NCBI GenBank assembly: GCA_900754495.1
Contig: CAAEDC010000119.1
Location: 1 to 5,925, forward strand
Length of the DNA: 5,925 nucleotides
Origin: Eggerthellaceae bacterium
GTDB lineage: Bacteria > Actinomycetota > Coriobacteriia > Coriobacteriales > Eggerthellaceae
Direction: 5' to 3'
Below are positions 4,937 to 5,925 of this stretch, piece by piece. A program made the translations under genes and the position numbers. Each line of letters starts with the position of its first letter. The stretch's first letter is position 1. A model generated the notes under the pieces. It was not told where the DNA came from and did no database searches. It saw only the letters and a list, made by a program, of their open reading frames with translations.

Positions 4937-5925
4937 CTACCAGTTGCCGAAGATGAAGCGCTGGACGTCTTGGTTGACCATCACGACGAAGAAGCACAAA
5001 AACAGCGCCATGCCCGCAAGCGACAGCGCGTTCAGCGCGCGCAGCGACACGGTGCGTCGCGAAATCTTCTGGAAGACCTCGATGACGAAGCGGCCGCCGT
5101 CGAGCGGGGGGATGGGCAGCAGGTTCATGATGCCGAGCGACGTGGAGATCATCGCCATGAACAGGAGGAACTCGCTCACGCCCGCCTGGATCGCGCTGCC
5201 GGACATGACGGCGATGCCCACGATCGAGGTCGACCCCTCCATCACCTCGGCGGTCGTCGCGGGGTTGAACAGGCCCGCCACCGCCTGGATGACGGCACCG
5301 ATGTACATGAATCCGTACTCGACCGCCTGGAGGGGGTTAAGCGTGATATGCGCGATCTCACCCGTGTCGACGTACTGCACGTCGGCGCCGATGAACGTGA
5401 ACACCACGACGAACGCGATGATGGCGAACAGCAGGTTCACCGCCACGCCGGCGACCAGGATGACCGAGCGCTTCCAAAACGGCAGGCTGCGGTACTGCTG
5501 GCGGTACTCGCTTTGGAACAGCTCCTCGGCGTCCGACACGGGGCGTGCCTCCCCCAGCGCGTAGGCGGCGGGCGCGGCGATCCCCTGCTCCTGGGCGCGG
5601 CGGATCTGGCGGCGTGTCGGGCGCGCCTCGGGCGCGCGGTAGGTGTTGAACCGGTCCTTCTTCGTCGGGCCGACCGCGCTTCCCCACTCGACGAGCTCCT
5701 CGAGCGCCTCGTAGGCGTCCTCGGCGCCGATGCCGCAATCCAAGGCGATGTCCTCCATCGTCGCGGTGCCGCGGCGGTGGAGCGCCGCCAGCACCTCGCG
5801 CAGGTGCGGCTTCATCTCGCCCGGCTCCATACCGCACACGCGCGCGTAGCCGCCGAGCAGGATCGGGGTGATGCCGAACTTGGTCCCTCCCGCCGTGAAG
5901 CCGATGCTGGGGCCGGGCAGGCCCA
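4937..5925 (-). CDS. RseP/S2P-like intramembrane zinc metalloprotease, C-terminal part, with winged-helix-like insertion
   Basis: 328 codons are visible; the start and the expected HExxH zinc motif lie beyond the right edge. The first visible residues, GLPGPSIGFTAGGTKFGI, then TPILLGGYARV, correspond to the membrane-associated loop with the GGY motif that follows HExxH in RseP-type proteases. Near the C-terminus NLLPIPPLDGG (5125-5093) is the family's second active-site motif, with the third zinc ligand aspartate. Membrane helices are visible at about 5473-5390 (FWKRSVILVAGVAVNLLFAI and on), 5326-5270, 5173-5110 and 5038-4975. These proteases cut membrane-bound regulators within the bilayer. 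The PDZ domain normally found between the 5473-5390 helix and the next membrane segment is missing: only about 20 residues are there. A winged-helix-like domain instead precedes that helix. AGV also replaces the usual AGP. The neighbour order protease-ispG is typical of MEP-gene clusters, where dxr often lies upstream; that part is outside the window. Confidence 0.9.
   Translation of the reverse strand, partial: GLPGPSIGFTAGGTKFGITPILLGGYARVCGMEPGEMKPHLREVLAALHRRGTATMEDIALDCGIGAEDAYEALEELVEWGSAVGPTKKDRFNTYRAPEARPTRRQIRRAQEQGIAAPAAYALGEARPVSDAEELFQSEYRQQYRSLPFWKRSVILVAGVAVNLLFAIIAFVVVFTFIGADVQYVDTGEIAHITLNPLQAVEYGFMYIGAVIQAVAGLFNPATTAEVMEGSTSIVGIAVMSGSAIQAGVSEFLLFMAMISTSLGIMNLLPIPPLDGGRFVIEVFQKISRRTVSLRALNALSLAGMALFLCFFVVMVNQDVQRFIFGNW
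5633..5809 (-). other. Winged-helix-like domain within the protease
   Basis: About 59 residues directly after the GGY loop. LREVLAALHRRG forms a first helix, TMEDIALDCGI a second, and AEDAYEALEELVEWGSA a third. A short basic hairpin then follows (PTKKDRFNTYRAP), as expected for a wing. The pattern resembles MarR-like winged helices. From the known RseP topology, this stretch should face the cytoplasm. It is followed by a charged, alanine-rich linker (about 5630-5480) before the membrane helix. The fold is judged by eye; binding to DNA or to a protein is not shown. Confidence 0.55.

Noticed and set aside
1933..4956. A 1007-codon open frame on the plus strand opposite proS and ispG
   Set aside because: It lies antisense to two unmistakable genes in GC-rich DNA. 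Its composition (long runs of A, L, V, H, D, R) is the usual shadow of such genes, and it has no recognisable motif.

Overview
The window is GC-rich (by eye about two thirds G+C). It carries five protein genes, two of them cut by the window edges. A site-2 protease, ispG and proS lie in a row on the minus strand, and a divergent LysR/EamA pair sits beside them. Codon use, the protease-ispG-proS order and the protein sequences suggest a high-GC actinobacterium, most likely Coriobacteriia (Eggerthella-like). That placement is inference from the sequence alone.

Layout from left to right. Positions 1-665 (minus) hold the first 221 codons of an EamA-family (drug/metabolite transporter superfamily) membrane transporter, which runs off the left edge. 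A 283-base divergent intergenic region (666-948) follows. It contains a REP-like palindromic repeat in the transporter leader, an AT-rich promoter-like stretch and a perfect T-N11-A palindrome that suits a LysR operator. Positions 949-1866 (plus) encode a LysR-type regulator, which probably controls itself and/or the transporter. Its last 13 codons form a terminator-like hairpin. Two tandem 47-bp copies of the REP-like element (1865-1958) then fill most of the gap to the convergent proS.

Positions 5925 to 1978 (minus) form a probable housekeeping operon: a site-2 intramembrane metalloprotease (3' part only), ispG (MEP isoprenoid pathway) and proS (prolyl-tRNA synthetase). ispG and proS overlap by ATGA, so they are probably translationally coupled. 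A 128-base gap before ispG may hold an internal promoter.

The most unusual observation is the protease. The visible part has the GGY loop and the NxxPxPxLDG active-site motif of the RseP/S2P family. It appears to lack the PDZ domain normally found between the second membrane helix and the C-terminal catalytic segment. Instead, a winged-helix-like domain of about 60 residues sits between the GGY loop and the next membrane helix. Other points worth a second look are the REP-like elements on both sides of lysR, a possible switching hairpin in the transporter leader, and the overlap of the lysR 3' end with a terminator hairpin. I found no RNA genes, CRISPR array, transposase or phage gene.
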